Shown in pieces: positions 34,358 to 45,669 of a DNA stretch of 64,000 nt (its first letter is position 1; each line of letters opens with the position of its first letter). The position numbers and the translations under genes were made by a program. Below the pieces are notes generated by a model. It worked only from the letters and a program-made list of their open reading frames with translations. It was not told where the DNA came from and made no database searches. The DNA comes from Botrytis cinerea B05.10. Lineage: Eukaryota; Ascomycota; Leotiomycetes; Helotiales; Sclerotiniaceae. The stretch lies in the NCBI RefSeq assembly GCF_000143535.2, contig NC_037310.1, forward strand, positions 248,001 to 312,000, in the 5' to 3' direction.

Positions 34358-35768
34358 ATGGCCGTGGAGAAATCAACCGGTAGAATGGACGAAGAGAAGG
34401 GCCTCGCCAGTGGCGCAGATGCTGAGGTTGTAGACGCTGATGATTTGGCTGTCCAATGGCTTTGTGGATGGTCCAGATGTGTTACAAGGAAAAGGCTGCC
34501 TGGGGCGGCGACATGGCTGGAGGTATGTTAGCTCTTGTGATTCGTGATGGACTTCCTCCTCTTATAAGTATCCTGCCCATACAAGTTTGGTGGGGTTAAA
34601 TTAAAGATCAGGATCGAAATTGAATTTGGACTCAAACAGCTAACTCGTGTCTACAAAGCTTATAGCAGTTGCTCTATTAGTAACAATGCTATACTACCAG
34701 CAACACACGTTGGGATGCTTGGGATTGGCAATGTTCGGATTTGGTAGTGCGGCTGCGTTACCTAATACTACTCTACCTTCATATGTATTTGAATATGGTA
34801 AGGGTTCAGTTCAATATATCAAACATTCATATTATTACAGTATCCACTAACATGTGGGTTTATTAGCACCAATCGTCTGGTTAGATCAATCAGAAATGTA
34901 TTTTCCCTCGGACATATACGCTCAAGTCCTTAATACTAAACCTTATGTCAATCGTTCATTGATACCCGAGGACACCCTTCCATCTCCTCTCAATCTTGAG
35001 ACAATTGATAAACTGAACAATTGGGGTCTAGATGTCTATCTAACATCCACAGTTGATATCACCACCTCCCCTTCCTACCTAACCGGAGTTGTCCCTTCTT
35101 CCACAACCGGTCGCACACAAGATGCCATCTCCTGTTCCGTAATTCTGACCGATCACGGAGATGGTTTGGTCGATGTCTTCTACATGTATTTCTATGCCTA
35201 CAATCAAGGAAATACAGTACTTGGTCAAGAGCTAGGTAACCATATAGGAGACTGGGAACATAACATGATTCGATTTGTAAACGGTACCCCTCAAACGGTC
35301 TGGTATTCGCAACATGCAAATGGACAAGCTTTCTTATATTCGGTTGTTGAGAAGAATGGAAAGAGACCAATTGCTTATTCGGCAAGAGGAAGTCATGCTA
35401 ATTATGCGATTTCGGGAACGCATGATCATACAATCCCGGATTTAAATTTGCCAGCGGGATTACTTCAAGATTATACATCGAGAGGAACGATATGGGACCC
35501 GGTTCTCTCATCGTATTTCTACACGTACGATATTTCGACTAAAAAATTCTCGAAAGCAAGTGAGGATAGTCCAGTACAGGCGATGGAGTATTTGGGGAAA
35601 TGGGGAGATGCACAGTATCCAGAGGATGATAAGAGACAGAAGAAATTCTTTGGCTTCTGGAAGTATGTGGGAGGACCAACGGGACCAGCGACTAAGGGGT
35701 TGGTGAGGGACAAGGTTTGTCCTGACAATGGGATTTTGTGTATTATCAGAGATATCTTGGTTCCTTAA
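34358..35768 (+). CDS. VPS62: VPS62-family protein (vacuolar protein sorting-associated 62-like)
   Basis: Exon 3 (34867-35768) is certain. It contains APIVWLDQSEMYFPSDI, FYMYFYAYNQG, GNHIGDWEHNMIRFVNG, WYSQHANG, YSARGSHANYA and VCPDNGILCIIR, all hallmarks of the fungal VPS62 family. Exon 2 (34659-34797) encodes a hydrophobic anchor (LIAVALLVTMLYYQ...) and the lead into LPSYVFEY; intron 2 is GTAAGG...TTATTAG. Exon 1 (34358-34522) with an acidic cytosolic tail is less sure: it needs an AAG acceptor at 34658, although a CTAAC branch site lies just upstream and the frame fits. The total would be 401 aa. Yeast Vps62 is linked to cytoplasm-to-vacuole protein targeting, but the molecular activity is unknown. 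The anchor suggests a lumenal or extracellular main domain. Confidence 0.8.
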
Positions 35769-37352
35769 TGAGGAATTCTTAGCTTTTGCTTGGATCTTTT
35801 CTTTGGGTGGGATGACTGATGGGTCCGAATGAGGGTATGGTGCTTAGAGTGTTTTTCATTACTGTTTGTGGGATGGAATTTTTGCGGAATGGGTTGGTTT
35901 GGGGTTCTTGGGGGTTTTCATTGTGTGATGGGATAGATGACAATTCATTGGTTTTGGGATGGTGTATGGGTAGATGATATGATACGATATGATATGAGAC
36001 GGCAAGTCAGGATGGGATGCGATGCGATGGAACGGGTCATAGATTGTACGATTCGGGTTCTTTTATGAAAGCTAACGAATGGCTGGATGAGATGAGATGA
36101 AGTTGGATTACCATAAAGTGTGGTATGGAATGAGATGAGGCGAGGTGAGATAAGACGGCTTGAGTTGGAAATTGTTATAAATAGATGGATGGAGAATAGT
36201 GGATGGTGGATGGTGGATGGTGGATATAAATGTCTGGGTATATATATAGTGTAGTGTAGTGTAGTGTAGTATACAATGAGATTATGTCTATATTGAATTC
36301 ATATTTGAAATTGAGATTTGAGATGAAGTGGAAATGGAAATGGAAATTCAATTTGTAAATGTATCTGAATAAGCAAGGAGGATGAATTTGTATGTATGTA
36401 TATATGTAGATAGATACCTAGGTAATCAATTAGTCGAAGCGAAAACCCAAGTAAAGAGAGAATAGAAAAGCAATTTCTGTTTCTGTATATTTGGATATGT
36501 CTTTTTTTCCCTTGAATATTAATTAGATGGCTTATGAGTAAGAGTAAGAATAAAAGATAAGTGGGTGAGTGTGGTGTAGTGTAGTGTAATGTAGTGTGGT
36601 GTGGTGTTTTGTTTTAATAAATAAGTATAATAAAGTAAAGTAAATATATAAGTAATACAATTTGATATAACACAACATATTGAAACTTGAATTTGATAAT
36701 GATGGTAATGAGTATATGGAGGTTGATAGGTAGATAGATAGATGAGTATGAGTATGAGTATGAGGTTCTTTTCTATTTCTATTTCTATTTCTATTTCTAT
36801 TTCTAATATTTATTATAATATCATCTAATTCATCTCATCTCCTCTTATATCTTAGGAACTTCATCGATTAATTGCATTTAAAGATATCTATATATATATA
36901 TATATAGGTAGGTAAATGTGAAGCATATATATTTATTTATATCAAGTATAATGATAATGATATGATAATGATGCATTCACTACTCAACTGAACCGATTGG
37001 GTTTAGCTCCGCGGGGAGAGAGGGAGGGAGGGAGAAATTGTGAAATTATGTCATAGTTATCTATCTAGGTCAGGTACGTACCGGTACGTACATAGCTACA
37101 TCCCTCACTTACGTTATTGGTAGTAAAAAAATACTTGGAGAGAGCTTGAGTGATCATAGTTGAAGCTTTAATATCTATCACTCTGTAGTATAATAATTAA
37201 TTGTACGCATTGAATCAGATTGAGAATCGCAAACTCAAACTTTCAACCTCGCTCAAACGCTCGCGATATCATATCGATAAAAATATCAATTGTGCTCGAT
37301 ATCATCACATACGAATACAATACAATACGATACAGTACAATACGATATCACA
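35769..37352. repeat. Microsatellite-rich spacer
   Basis: About 1.6 kb with no gene and many short tandem runs: GGATGGT-type repeats near 36200, (GTAGT)n at about 36245-36272 with an imperfect copy near 36575-36606, GAGTAT repeats near 36745, (TTCTAT)n at 36771-36805, (TA)n near 36890-36906 and GGGA repeats near 37015. The last ~150 bp should be the promoter and leader of the thioredoxin-like gene. Confidence 0.7.
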
Positions 37353-38072
37353 ATGTTACCATCAAATCTCAGACATATACCGCGCTCGCTTTCTAAGAGC
37401 TCGCTATCTATCTCTATCTCCAAAGCTATTTCTGCATCTATATCTACATCTACATCCTCGCCAACACACTCCAGGAGACAATTCGCCAGTACCGCTTCCA
37501 AAAAGGATCAGAATAGGATATATTCCCCGTACGTGCCCTTTTCTCCTCCTCTCCCACCAAGAGAAAAAGAAAGAAACATTCCAGCCATAGCCACAAACCG
37601 CTAACCTCCCCCTCCCCCCAAAAATAGAGTGCGCTACCCCCCCGACCTCGCAACCCACATCAGCACCAGCACCTCGACCTCCAAACCTCTCCTCACTCTC
37701 TGGACCACCTCCTACTGCTCCACCTGCAAAACCGTCTCTCCGCTGCTGCGCTCGATCCTCGAATCCGGCGTCGGAGAAAAAGAAGGCGGAGTCCTGTTTG
37801 CGGAAATCGAATACGATGCCCCGGATATTATGAATGAGGGCTTGGGAATGCGGTACATGGTGAGGAGTGTGCCGAGTCTAGTGGGGTTTTGGAGGGGCGA
37901 GGTGATGGGAGGGGAGGGGGAGCGGTTGGGCAGTAGAGAGATTCAGGAGTTGGGGAGGGAGGGCTTGGAGGAGTGGGTGAGGGCGTGTGCGAGGAAAGGG
38001 GGGGAGTGGAGAGAGGGGCATCCGGGGGGCGAGGGACTTTTTGGTGGGTTGTGGAAGGGTTGGGGGAAATGA
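37353..38072 (+). CDS. Mitochondrial thioredoxin-like protein
   Basis: Exons 37353-37528 and 37628-38072 give 206 aa; the intron is GTACGT...AATAG (99 nt). The N-terminus MLPSNLRHIPRSLSKSSLSI is Arg/Ser-rich without acidic residues, a typical mitochondrial presequence; SRRQFAST may mark processing. The main domain has the thioredoxin active site in LLTLWTTSYCSTCKTVSPLL (CSTC), then VLFAEIEYDAPDI, and the cis-Pro region VRSVPSLVGFWRGE. The C-terminus is Gly/Arg/Glu-rich and poorly structured. It is likely a matrix thiol-disulfide protein, with substrate unknown. The coding strand changes sharply from C-rich (50 C, 10 G at 37641-37740) to G-rich (51 G, 7 C at 37981-38070). Confidence 0.8.
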
Positions 38073-38374
38073 GGGGGTGGGCTTGAGTTTTTTTTGTATA
38101 TATATATATGCGTGTATTTTTATTTCTGTCGTTTTATCACATATCACATATCACAGATTAGATTACATATTTCCATAATATTTGGATAAAATTGAATGAA
38201 GCCAAACAAACCATTTTTATGATCTACCTACCTCATTCCCCTCCTACTATCTTCTAATTATGATTATTGGGAGAATGTATATATATATACATGTGTGTCT
38301 GTATCTCACATGAGGGCATATTAGACATATCAGGCACATCAACTATCCATAATTCATATCAGATTGACAATTAA

Positions 38375-38390
38375 TGGGGGCAAGCCCCCA
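38375..38390. repeat. GC-rich perfect hairpin
   Basis: TGGGGGC-AA-GCCCCCA forms a perfect 7-bp stem with a 2-nt loop. It is followed directly by AACCCCCTGGCTCGCTGCGC, which stands out from the AT-rich surroundings. It looks like a small inserted GC cluster. Confidence 0.6.
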
Positions 38391-38490
38391 AACCCCCTGG
38401 CTCGCTGCGCTCGATGGTGGGATCTGTATGTATCTATGTATTGGTTTAGTGAGCTAGGTAGATAAATAGATAGTCAATAGTCAATACTCT

Positions 38491-38532
38491 GCCTCCATGG
38501 CAATGGCCCCCGGAGGGCCAGCGGAGCGTCAT
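38491..38532 (-). repeat. GC-rich dispersed element, copy 1
   Basis: The reverse complement of this 42-bp block matches 45670-45711 at 40 of 42 positions. Flanking bases on both sides also agree partly (TTTCAA before ATGACGC; GGAGGCAGA.TAT after). It holds an internal TGGCCC...GGGCCA stem. Confidence 0.75.
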
Positions 38533-39185
38533 GTTGAAAGGGAGAAAGGGAGAAAGAGAAGGAGAGTTGGGGTGAGTATGAGAGAGAAGAGAGAGAGATG
38601 CAGACGAGAAAAATATAGCAACAGCAACAGAAACAGCAACAACAATATCATCAAAAGAAGCCCCGGAACCCCGAAATTGCAATCGAAATATGGGGGGAAG
38701 AAGAGATGGAATGGAAAGGAAAGGAAGATAGATGGGATTGCGAGATTGGATATTTATATTCGTTTCCATGTATATATGTATATATGTATGTATATCATTG
38801 AATCAGTCGTATATAATATATTTTCATGGACTGGAGACTGGAGACTTGAGACTTTTGGCTTGGTTTCGAGCGTGAAGATTCAAGATTATATGGGATCATA
38901 TTTTCTTGTTTTGTCTTGTCTGATCGGGTCTTGTCTTTGATATTTTTTATTCTGCTGTTTCCTGCTTTGCTTTGCTTTGCTTTGCTCTGCTCTGCCCTCC
39001 CCTTCTCTTTTGACTCGTCTCTTGTTTCTGTTTCTGTTTCTGTTTCTGATTTAATTGCTGTCTGTGATGATTGTGATTTCAATCCAATCCAATCCAATCA
39101 CATCACATCACATCACATATCCCTCATCCTCGGGAAAATATAGAAAATCCTCCTACTCTTCCGCTCCGCTCCCACATTCCCAGCT

Positions 39186-39807
39186 CTAAGCAACATAAAA
39201 CACCTCCTCGACACCCTTCCACCAACCCCTCTCATCCGTACTCCCTGTACTTCCCTCCACCAAACTCTCCTGGTACGAATCCGTCATGGCCCACCACTCT
39301 CGCACCTTGGGATTTTCTCGCATCTTTTCCATGTCTCCTGCATAGTCATAGCCTACGTATTTGAAAGATGCGAAGAGGAGATTGTGTTGGGGATCGTAGT
39401 GGATGGAATCTAGATGGTGGGGGTTAGTTTTCTTGGGTTTCCTTGTATGTTTGGTATTCAAAGATGCGAGAAAGATGGGAGACAAGAAAGGAAAGGGGGA
39501 AAAACGTACAATCCTCCATATAACACTCTTTGATCTGTTTCAACACTTCCGGCCAAACCCGTGCATGACACTCCTTATACAATTCCACGCATTCCGGTTT
39601 GATCTTCACAATCTGCGCAATGCGTTTTCCTTGATTCTTTAGTTTTTGGGTTGGGGCGGGAAAGGTTCCCGAGGGCCCGGAGGGAGTGAGCGGGGAGAGG
39701 GGGGAGAAGGGATGGGATTGTGAGTGTGAGGATCGGTGGGAGGATTGAGGAGGGGGGTTGCGTGGTGACCACATTTTTGGGGAGGGAGAACGGGGATTTG
39801 TCCACAT
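39186..39807 (-). CDS. L-rhamnose mutarotase-like protein
   Basis: Exon 1 ends at 39510 and exon 2 is 39409-39186; the intron is GTACGT...TCTAG (100 nt). Spliced, the core reads RIAQIVKIKPECVELYKECH, VWPEVLKQIKECYMEDYSIH, LLFASFKYVGYDYAGDMEKM and REWWAMTDSYQESL. This is the compact alpha/beta fold of rhamnose mutarotases (DUF718), which interconvert alpha and beta anomers of L-rhamnose. Family His and Trp-Trp (REWW) residues are present. The start is uncertain: the ATG at 39807 gives 173 aa, 39774 a shorter form, and 40041 a 251-aa form whose extra N-terminus is Thr/Ser low complexity and more likely leader. It is probably cytosolic and used with plant-derived rhamnose, which is inference. 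Confidence 0.8.
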
Positions 39808-40914
39808 TTTGGAGGAGGAGGAGGAGGAGGTGGTGGTGGTGGTCTTGGTGAGGTGTATAGAGAGGCGAGTTGGGGTAAAGAAGGGTATGTATGAGGTTGA
39901 TGGACGATGTTGTGGTGAGTGAACGAGTTCTTGACAATTGGTTGGAAGATGTCGTGATGTTGTGGTGGTGGTGGTGGTGGTTGTGATGTAATGATATGTA
40001 ATGGAATGGAAATGTATGTAAAATAGTAAAGACAAGAGCAAAGTATAGAGTCGAAAGAAGCTCTCTCCCCCTCTCTCTCTCTCTCGCGAATCTTAACCCG
40101 AGTACGCAACTCCGACGTAAGGTATTCTACAAATCGGCGATATGGTCGGAATTGGATTGATGCGGGGTCTTTTTTGAGCTGAGCTGAGCTTGATTTCATA
40201 CAGATGATAGGTACTTGACTTGACTTGACTTGATTTGACTTGATTTGACTTGACTTGACTTGACTTTGTGTCTATATTCTATTGTGCTCGATCTACTCTG
40301 CCACAAACAATACAATGCTAAATGTAACCCCCTTCACACATTCTATTCGAACGGAAAAATATCCGGAAAAATCCAAAGTCGTTTGGATGTATCACGCAGA
40401 ACTGTAGATTTATAATTTCAATCAACGGTCAATGGATGGATGAATGAATGAATGGACGGAACTCGTATTGTGAGTTGTATATACATCTAGCTACTTACAC
40501 CATACCTCCCTCCCTCCCTTCTATTTGTCCATGACAACAAGAGCCCCTCATCACCGAGCTATCGACGATGCAAGGAGATTTCTAATCGCTCGCGCCCAGT
40601 TCTTCGAGTTGTTCCTCAAACTCCGAAAAACGCAATGGGCATTCTCCACTTCTGATGTAGTGTGGGAAATTCAAGCTTGGTGAATTTGTGATGCTCCGAA
40701 TTGAATCCGCCCGTGGAAGTTCCTGCTATTTATTTGGGGGGGGATGGGATGGATAGGTTAAGGTAGAGCTAGAGCTAGAGCTAGAGCTAGAGCTAGGAGC
40801 TAAGGGCTAGATGGATGGATGACATGGCACGCATAGTTTGGTAGGGTAGGGTAGGGGTAGGTAGATAGATCGGTAGGTAGGTAGACCCCACGCGTTGGAG
40901 CTTTTATTGATGAT

Positions 40915-40954
<40 letters not shown>

Positions 40955-42054
40955 CAGCGAGGATGGCGGGAAGGGGAAGGGGAAGGGGAAGGGAGTAGAG
41001 GGAGTAGAGGTAGTGGAGGAAATGGACGAAGTAGATTGAATAGACGGAGCCAAGGGAGTATATGAAGTAGAAGGAACATAGAAAATAGATAATACATTCT
41101 CACATATGATTTCAAGAACTTAATTAATCGAATACAACATATATATAACACAGATAGACTATTACCAGTAACACCAGTATCTAATAATCCATCGGTTGTA
41201 GAATAGGAGCTGAGAATAAGTAATAAGCAAGTAAAGAGTATCAATGTCAGTTTTCATCTCTTTTTTTGACCCAAGTACTCTCTCTGGGAGAATAGGATGT
41301 AAAGCTCACCGGAAGCAAGACAAGTTCAAGATTATATATGATAGAGACGAATGATATATTTCTATACTTTCTTTAAATATTCTTATATACATATATATAT
41401 ATATATATATACATACTCTGAGTATTCATCTCTTCTTATTACTATCTAAATACATATATATAATAACATTAATAAATACCAACATCTATTTCAAGCTCTT
41501 GATAAGCTCTTCCTATTCAATCATTCAGTCATTGTTATCAATACCAATATCAATACCAACATCAATATCAATAACATCAACATCAATATCAATATCCAAA
41601 CCTCCAAATCCAATTTTCAACCACATTTTTTCGCTTACAAAAAGCTTCAATCAATCAATCGATTTGTACTTGAAAGAAAAACCCCACCATCCATTCATAT
41701 CATACATCATCATCCCCGCCGTGCCCGCCAAATTTGATTTCCTCCGTCGCATTATCTCATCTGTTCACGTGCATATAATTTTTATATCTTTTTTATTGCT
41801 GAATGTCAAATAACTAACATAACATAACCTCACATAACATAACCTCACATAACATAACCTCATATCATATCATATTATTTCATACCAACCATAAACACAC
41901 ATTCAATCTCAAGTCCAAAGTCCAAAGGCTAAGATCCAAAATCCACCACCCTCCAATACAAACAATCCTCCTCAAATCCCACCACCACCACCACCACCAC
42001 ACACATCACACCTTACCCCCCCTCAAAAAAAAAAAAAAAAAAAAAACAACAACC
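39808..42054. repeat. Divergent spacer rich in short tandem repeats
   Basis: About 2.2 kb with no accepted gene. It contains GGA/GGT runs at 39808-39845, (TGG)n near 39961-39981, (TTGAC)n with TTGATT variants at 40213-40265, (GAGCTA)n at 40765-40796, (GAT)n at 40916-40954, GGGGAA repeats near 40970-40992, (TA)n near 41392-41411, ATCAATACCA-type repeats at 41535-41605, and a 15-bp unit (CACATAACATAACCT) repeated about three times at 41813-41870. Poly(A) of 22 nt at 42025-42046 is just upstream of ELP6. Confidence 0.7.
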
Positions 42055-43299
42055 ATGTCAACCACCACCCGTTCCATCCCACCCCTCTTAACACCCTACC
42101 TATCTCTCCCCTCAGAATCTTCTCTGATCCTCCTAACCGGCGTATTGGGCGCGGGTACCAATTGGCTTTTACTGAGATATCTGAGTTCGATATTTTCAAC
42201 TGGGGCGGAGAAAAATGGTGATGGAATGGATGGTGGAGAGGGAGAAACCAAAGTGCTGTTTTTGAGTTTTATGAGAGATATGGCGTTTTGGAGAGAGGGC
42301 GCTAGGAAGATTGTATGTTTGATTTTTTTTGATTTTTTTTGGTTATTTTTTTTGAGAGAGAGAGAGAGGGAGAGGTTGATTTTGAGGGGTTCTGCGCACA
42401 TTGGAGGAGAGGAATGAAGAATGAAGAAGATTGTACAAAGTGCATGAACGAGTATGGAGATATTATATTATCTTGGAAGAATCTGGAAGTGGGAATACAA
42501 AGTTGTATTCATCACTTTGGCTATACTACATACAATCCATGAATTTTCTCAAGCGAGAAGAGAAATTAACAAAGATCTTTCTCCTACCCCCCAAACCGCA
42601 ATCCTCAAATTTCTCCTCTCCTCTCTCAACCACTTTCCATTCTTCTCCCTCCTTTTCACCCCCCAATCTATCCCCATACTCCTCACTAACAACCTACCCC
42701 ACCCCCAGAATCTCGACCTCGACAAACTAACCCAACAATCACGCTTTCTCTTCCTCGACGGCCTCAGCTCTCTCCACCTCCCCCAAACCCAAGCTCCCCC
42801 CAACACATCAGGAACACCCGTCTCATCCCCTGACCTACCCACCCTCACCCGCCTCCTCACCCAATCCATCTCCTCCCTCTCCTCTCCCCCCGGAAAAACA
42901 ATCCTCATCCTCGACTCCCCCGACTACCTCATCGCCAGCACCCCCACCCCCCAAACCACCACTCAAGACCTCACCTCTCTCCTCCTCACCCTCCGCTCCC
43001 TCCCAACCCTACACTCCACAATCCTCACCCTCTCAATCGATACTCCCCTCCTGACCCCCTCCCAAACCCCCCTCTCAACCAACTCCTCCGCCTTCACCAC
43101 CACTCTCGCCCACGAAGCAGATTTAATCCTCAGCACGCGACTTCTCGATACCGGCGCCGCGAGAGATGTAAGCGGAGTACTACGCATTACATCTGGAGGG
43201 AACCCAAGCGAGGGCGACAAGGAAAAAGTAGAGGAAAAAGAACTCTTGTATTTTGTGGGTGGGGATGGGAGTGTGAGGGTTTTCGAGAGGGGTCAGTAG
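42055..43299 (+). CDS. ELP6: Elongator complex protein 6
   Basis: Exon 1 is 42055-42312 and exon 2 is 42709-43299, giving 282 aa, close to yeast Elp6 (273). Splicing joins FMRDMAFWREGARKI to NLDLDKLTQQSRFLFLDGL, the typical Elp6 sequence. The intervening 396 nt (GTATGT...CACTAAC...CCCCAG) is long for this window, and though partly open it encodes nothing Elp6-like. The fold is RecA-like without a functional Walker A (GVLGAGTNWLL); a Walker B-like strand is KTILILDSPDYL. Elp6 forms a ring with Elp4 and Elp5 that supports wobble-uridine tRNA modification. The coding strand is extremely C-rich at 42961-43020 (34 C, 2 G) and G-rich at 43221-43300 (34 G, 4 C). Confidence 0.88.
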
Positions 43300-44576
43300 G
43301 TGGTGGAATGAATGAATGAATGAATGAATGTGTATGGGTATCGATATCGATATCGATATTAGGATGAAGAGGGATGGGAATTGTATTTTTATTTTTACTT
43401 TCAATTTTCAATTTTCATACTCACAGCGAGAGCTGCTTGGTGAACATGAAGTTCCCAATCTGAAGTAATGAAAAAAAAATCAATTTTTTTTTTTTGGAAA
43501 CGAGATACCTCAATATCCAATACCGCTCACCCACTCACCAGAAGAGAGCAAAAGCAAAAAGGGCATCAAAACGAAACCTTCCCTTCCTCCCCTCCCTCCA
43601 AATATTCCAACCCATATAAACCAACCATAGACCGACCGAACAGCAAAACAGAGCAGAGCCGAAAAAAACACACACACATAAATCCCAGCACCTCACCATC
43701 TCAGCATCACAAGAAACCCCATTCTTTCTACTAGATTGGATGTTGGATGTTGTCAAATCCAAATATAAACATGTACACGAGTGTTAAGATCCCAATCCCA
43801 ATCCCAAATCTCAATACAATTCAACCCCCCCTTCCCCCCTTTCACTTCCCTCTCCAGTTACTTCCCACTCTTCCTTCCCTCTCCCATCTCCCAATTCCCA
43901 ATTCCCACAATCTCGAGAATGATCGTCTACCTACCTACATACCTTTCTATCCATTCATACCACGCAATACCACACAATACCACACCCTGTCTACCACCTA
44001 TCACCTACCTAGATGCATCTACCACCTATCTAAACACATCCATGTAATCCTCCAACACAATAATGGTAAAACAAACTGGTCTGCAAAAGAGATAGACATC
44101 TTTACCATTCGTCATTCGTCATTCGTCATTCATCACTCATCATCTACCCTCTCAATATCAAATTCCATTCACATTCCCATTCACATCCATATCCATATTT
44201 CAATCCAGAATCCAAAATCCATATACACTTCACAATCTCCAAACCTCACATATCACAAAGAATCAATTCTCATCATCACAAAATTCTTTGAATTGCAAAC
44301 GATGGAATTTTTGCTAGAGAACATGTCATGTAATGTCATGTCTTTAAAAAAAATTGGCATGCACCCAACCCACTTCATACCCTCATACGATCCACGAAGA
44401 CATTCATGCGACCCGAGTTTTTTGTTGAACTTCGCATACACTCATTAAAAAAGATTTCTCAATAAATGTAGCTTTCATTCCCAGTTCTCTAGCAAATCAA
44501 AAAAGCCATTCATTCGCCAACCCTTTCGACGCTATTGAATCCATCCCACGCAAGCAAACCAAATTGTTGTAAACAT
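43300..44576. other. Convergent spacer, low complexity
   Basis: This is the 3' side of ELP6 and of RPL37. (GAAT)n lies at 43305-43330, ATCGAT repeats near 43340-43360, and CATTCGT repeats at 44107-44130. A 233-codon plus-strand frame at 43747-44448 is made of Pro/Ser/Thr/His/Ile low complexity and was not accepted. Confidence 0.6.
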
Positions 44577-45245
44577 TTACTCGGATTTGGTGGCTGGTCC
44601 TCTAGCTCCCTTTGGTACACCGGTTTGGAATCCATTCTTGAATCTTCTTGGAACTTCCTTCATGTGACGCATGCGACCGGTACCGGTGGTCTTTCTTCTC
44701 TTGGCCTTCTCACCCCAGTTATCTATTCAATGATATATTAGCATGTATTCGTATTGCTGTTTATAATTTTGATTCATTCTTGCTGTATCGATGATTGGAG
44801 GTAGGAGTATATCGTGGATATTTCCGAATCGATTTGCTGGTAAAGATGAATGGATGGAGAAAACGTACATTGACGGGTCTTGGCTGCTGGGTAACCGCAT
44901 CCTGAACAGGTGTGCTTTTGGATGTGGAGAGATCTGCGACCTATAAATTGAAACCAGAATATATCAGCCTGGAGTTCTTTTCCATGAACCTCATCCCAAA
45001 TCCATCAAAACAAGTCCTTGGTCAATTGTCCATCTCCTGATCACCGACTCCATTTCCTCCTCTCTCTCCATCCCCCAAGAATTGGATTCAAAACTAACCG
45101 CAACGTCTGCACAAAGTGTGCGTCTTGTTGTGACGCTTTCCGAAACTGGAAGTTCCCTTGGCTGTAATTCAAATCATCGTCAGTATTGAGATCCTCGTTG
45201 GTTGTTGATATATAGTATATCGAGATTCGAAGGTTACGCACTCAT
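44577..45245 (-). CDS. RPL37: 60S ribosomal protein eL37
   Basis: Four exons: 45245-45242 (ATGA only), 45161-45099, 44940-44869 and 44722-44577, giving 94 aa. Introns start GTGCGT, GTTAGT, GTACGT and GTACGT-like sites are respectively 80, 158 and 146 nt for the three gaps. The product reads [20 protein letters not shown] at the N-terminus, then [20 protein letters not shown] and [20 protein letters not shown], the standard eL37 sequence. Two CxxC pairs (CRRC, CSGC) bind zinc. The small, basic protein lies in the large ribosomal subunit near 25S/5.8S rRNA. The first coding exon carries only the start codon and one base, so ORF searches miss the gene. Identification is near certain. Confidence 0.95.
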
Positions 45246-45669
45246 TTTGAATTAGGAACTGTTGAATTAAATTGTCAGCGCTTGTCTAGATCATAAGACG
45301 GATGATGGCACACAAATTGGCGATAACGTACCTTGGGGTTGTCGTGGGGTTGTCGTTGGTTACAATATCTCGTCTTTTTTTCGATGAGCAATGCAGCCTT
45401 AATCGCGAAATAGTGGGAAATTTGGAAAACCCTAAGTCGATCATGTGATTATCGAAGCGAGATATTGAGGACCGTGCAGGGTTGGAATTTTGGAGATGCC
45501 TCAGAACCTGAACTCGCATCGTATCAATCTTCAGTCGACAGTGAGGTCAAGTGAATGTATATGATATAATGTAAGTGCAAAAATGTATGTAAATGTTACA
45601 TTGTAACTTTGAACAATCATCATGTTTTCAACAGTTCGAAATAATTTTCATGTCCAAAGGTCTTTTCAA

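Larger units (their letters stand above)
38073..39185. other. Intergenic spacer with GC-rich insert sequences
   Basis: AT-rich background with (TA)n runs at 38097-38109 and 38279-38289, a strong GC hairpin at 38375-38390 and a GC-rich dispersed element at 38491-38532 (both listed). Pentamer-type runs (TTTGC)n near 38965-38990, (TTTCTG)n near 39023-39048 and (ATCCA)n/(ATCAC)n near 39080-39117 follow. No gene is seen. Confidence 0.6.

Noticed and set aside
39811..40041. N-terminal extension of the rhamnose mutarotase-like protein
   Set aside because: The Thr/Ser runs derive from GGT/GGA microsatellites; the family starts near the core domain, so the later ATG was preferred.
40842..40865. Telomere-like GGTAGGG repeats
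   Set aside because: The unit is GGTAG/GGTAGGG rather than TTAGGG, short and imperfect, and surrounded by other microsatellites.
40807..41244. 145-codon minus-strand frame with a His run
   Set aside because: The His run is the (GAT)n microsatellite read on the minus strand; the rest shows no family features.
42454..42708. Upstream open part of the ELP6 exon 2 frame as coding sequence
   Set aside because: It does not resemble Elp6, would insert 85 residues between two strands that are adjacent in the family, and ends at a good branch site plus CCCCAG acceptor.
43747..44448. 233-codon plus-strand open frame
   Set aside because: Built from low-complexity Pro/Ser/Thr/His/Ile sequence and CATTCGT repeats in a convergent 3' spacer.
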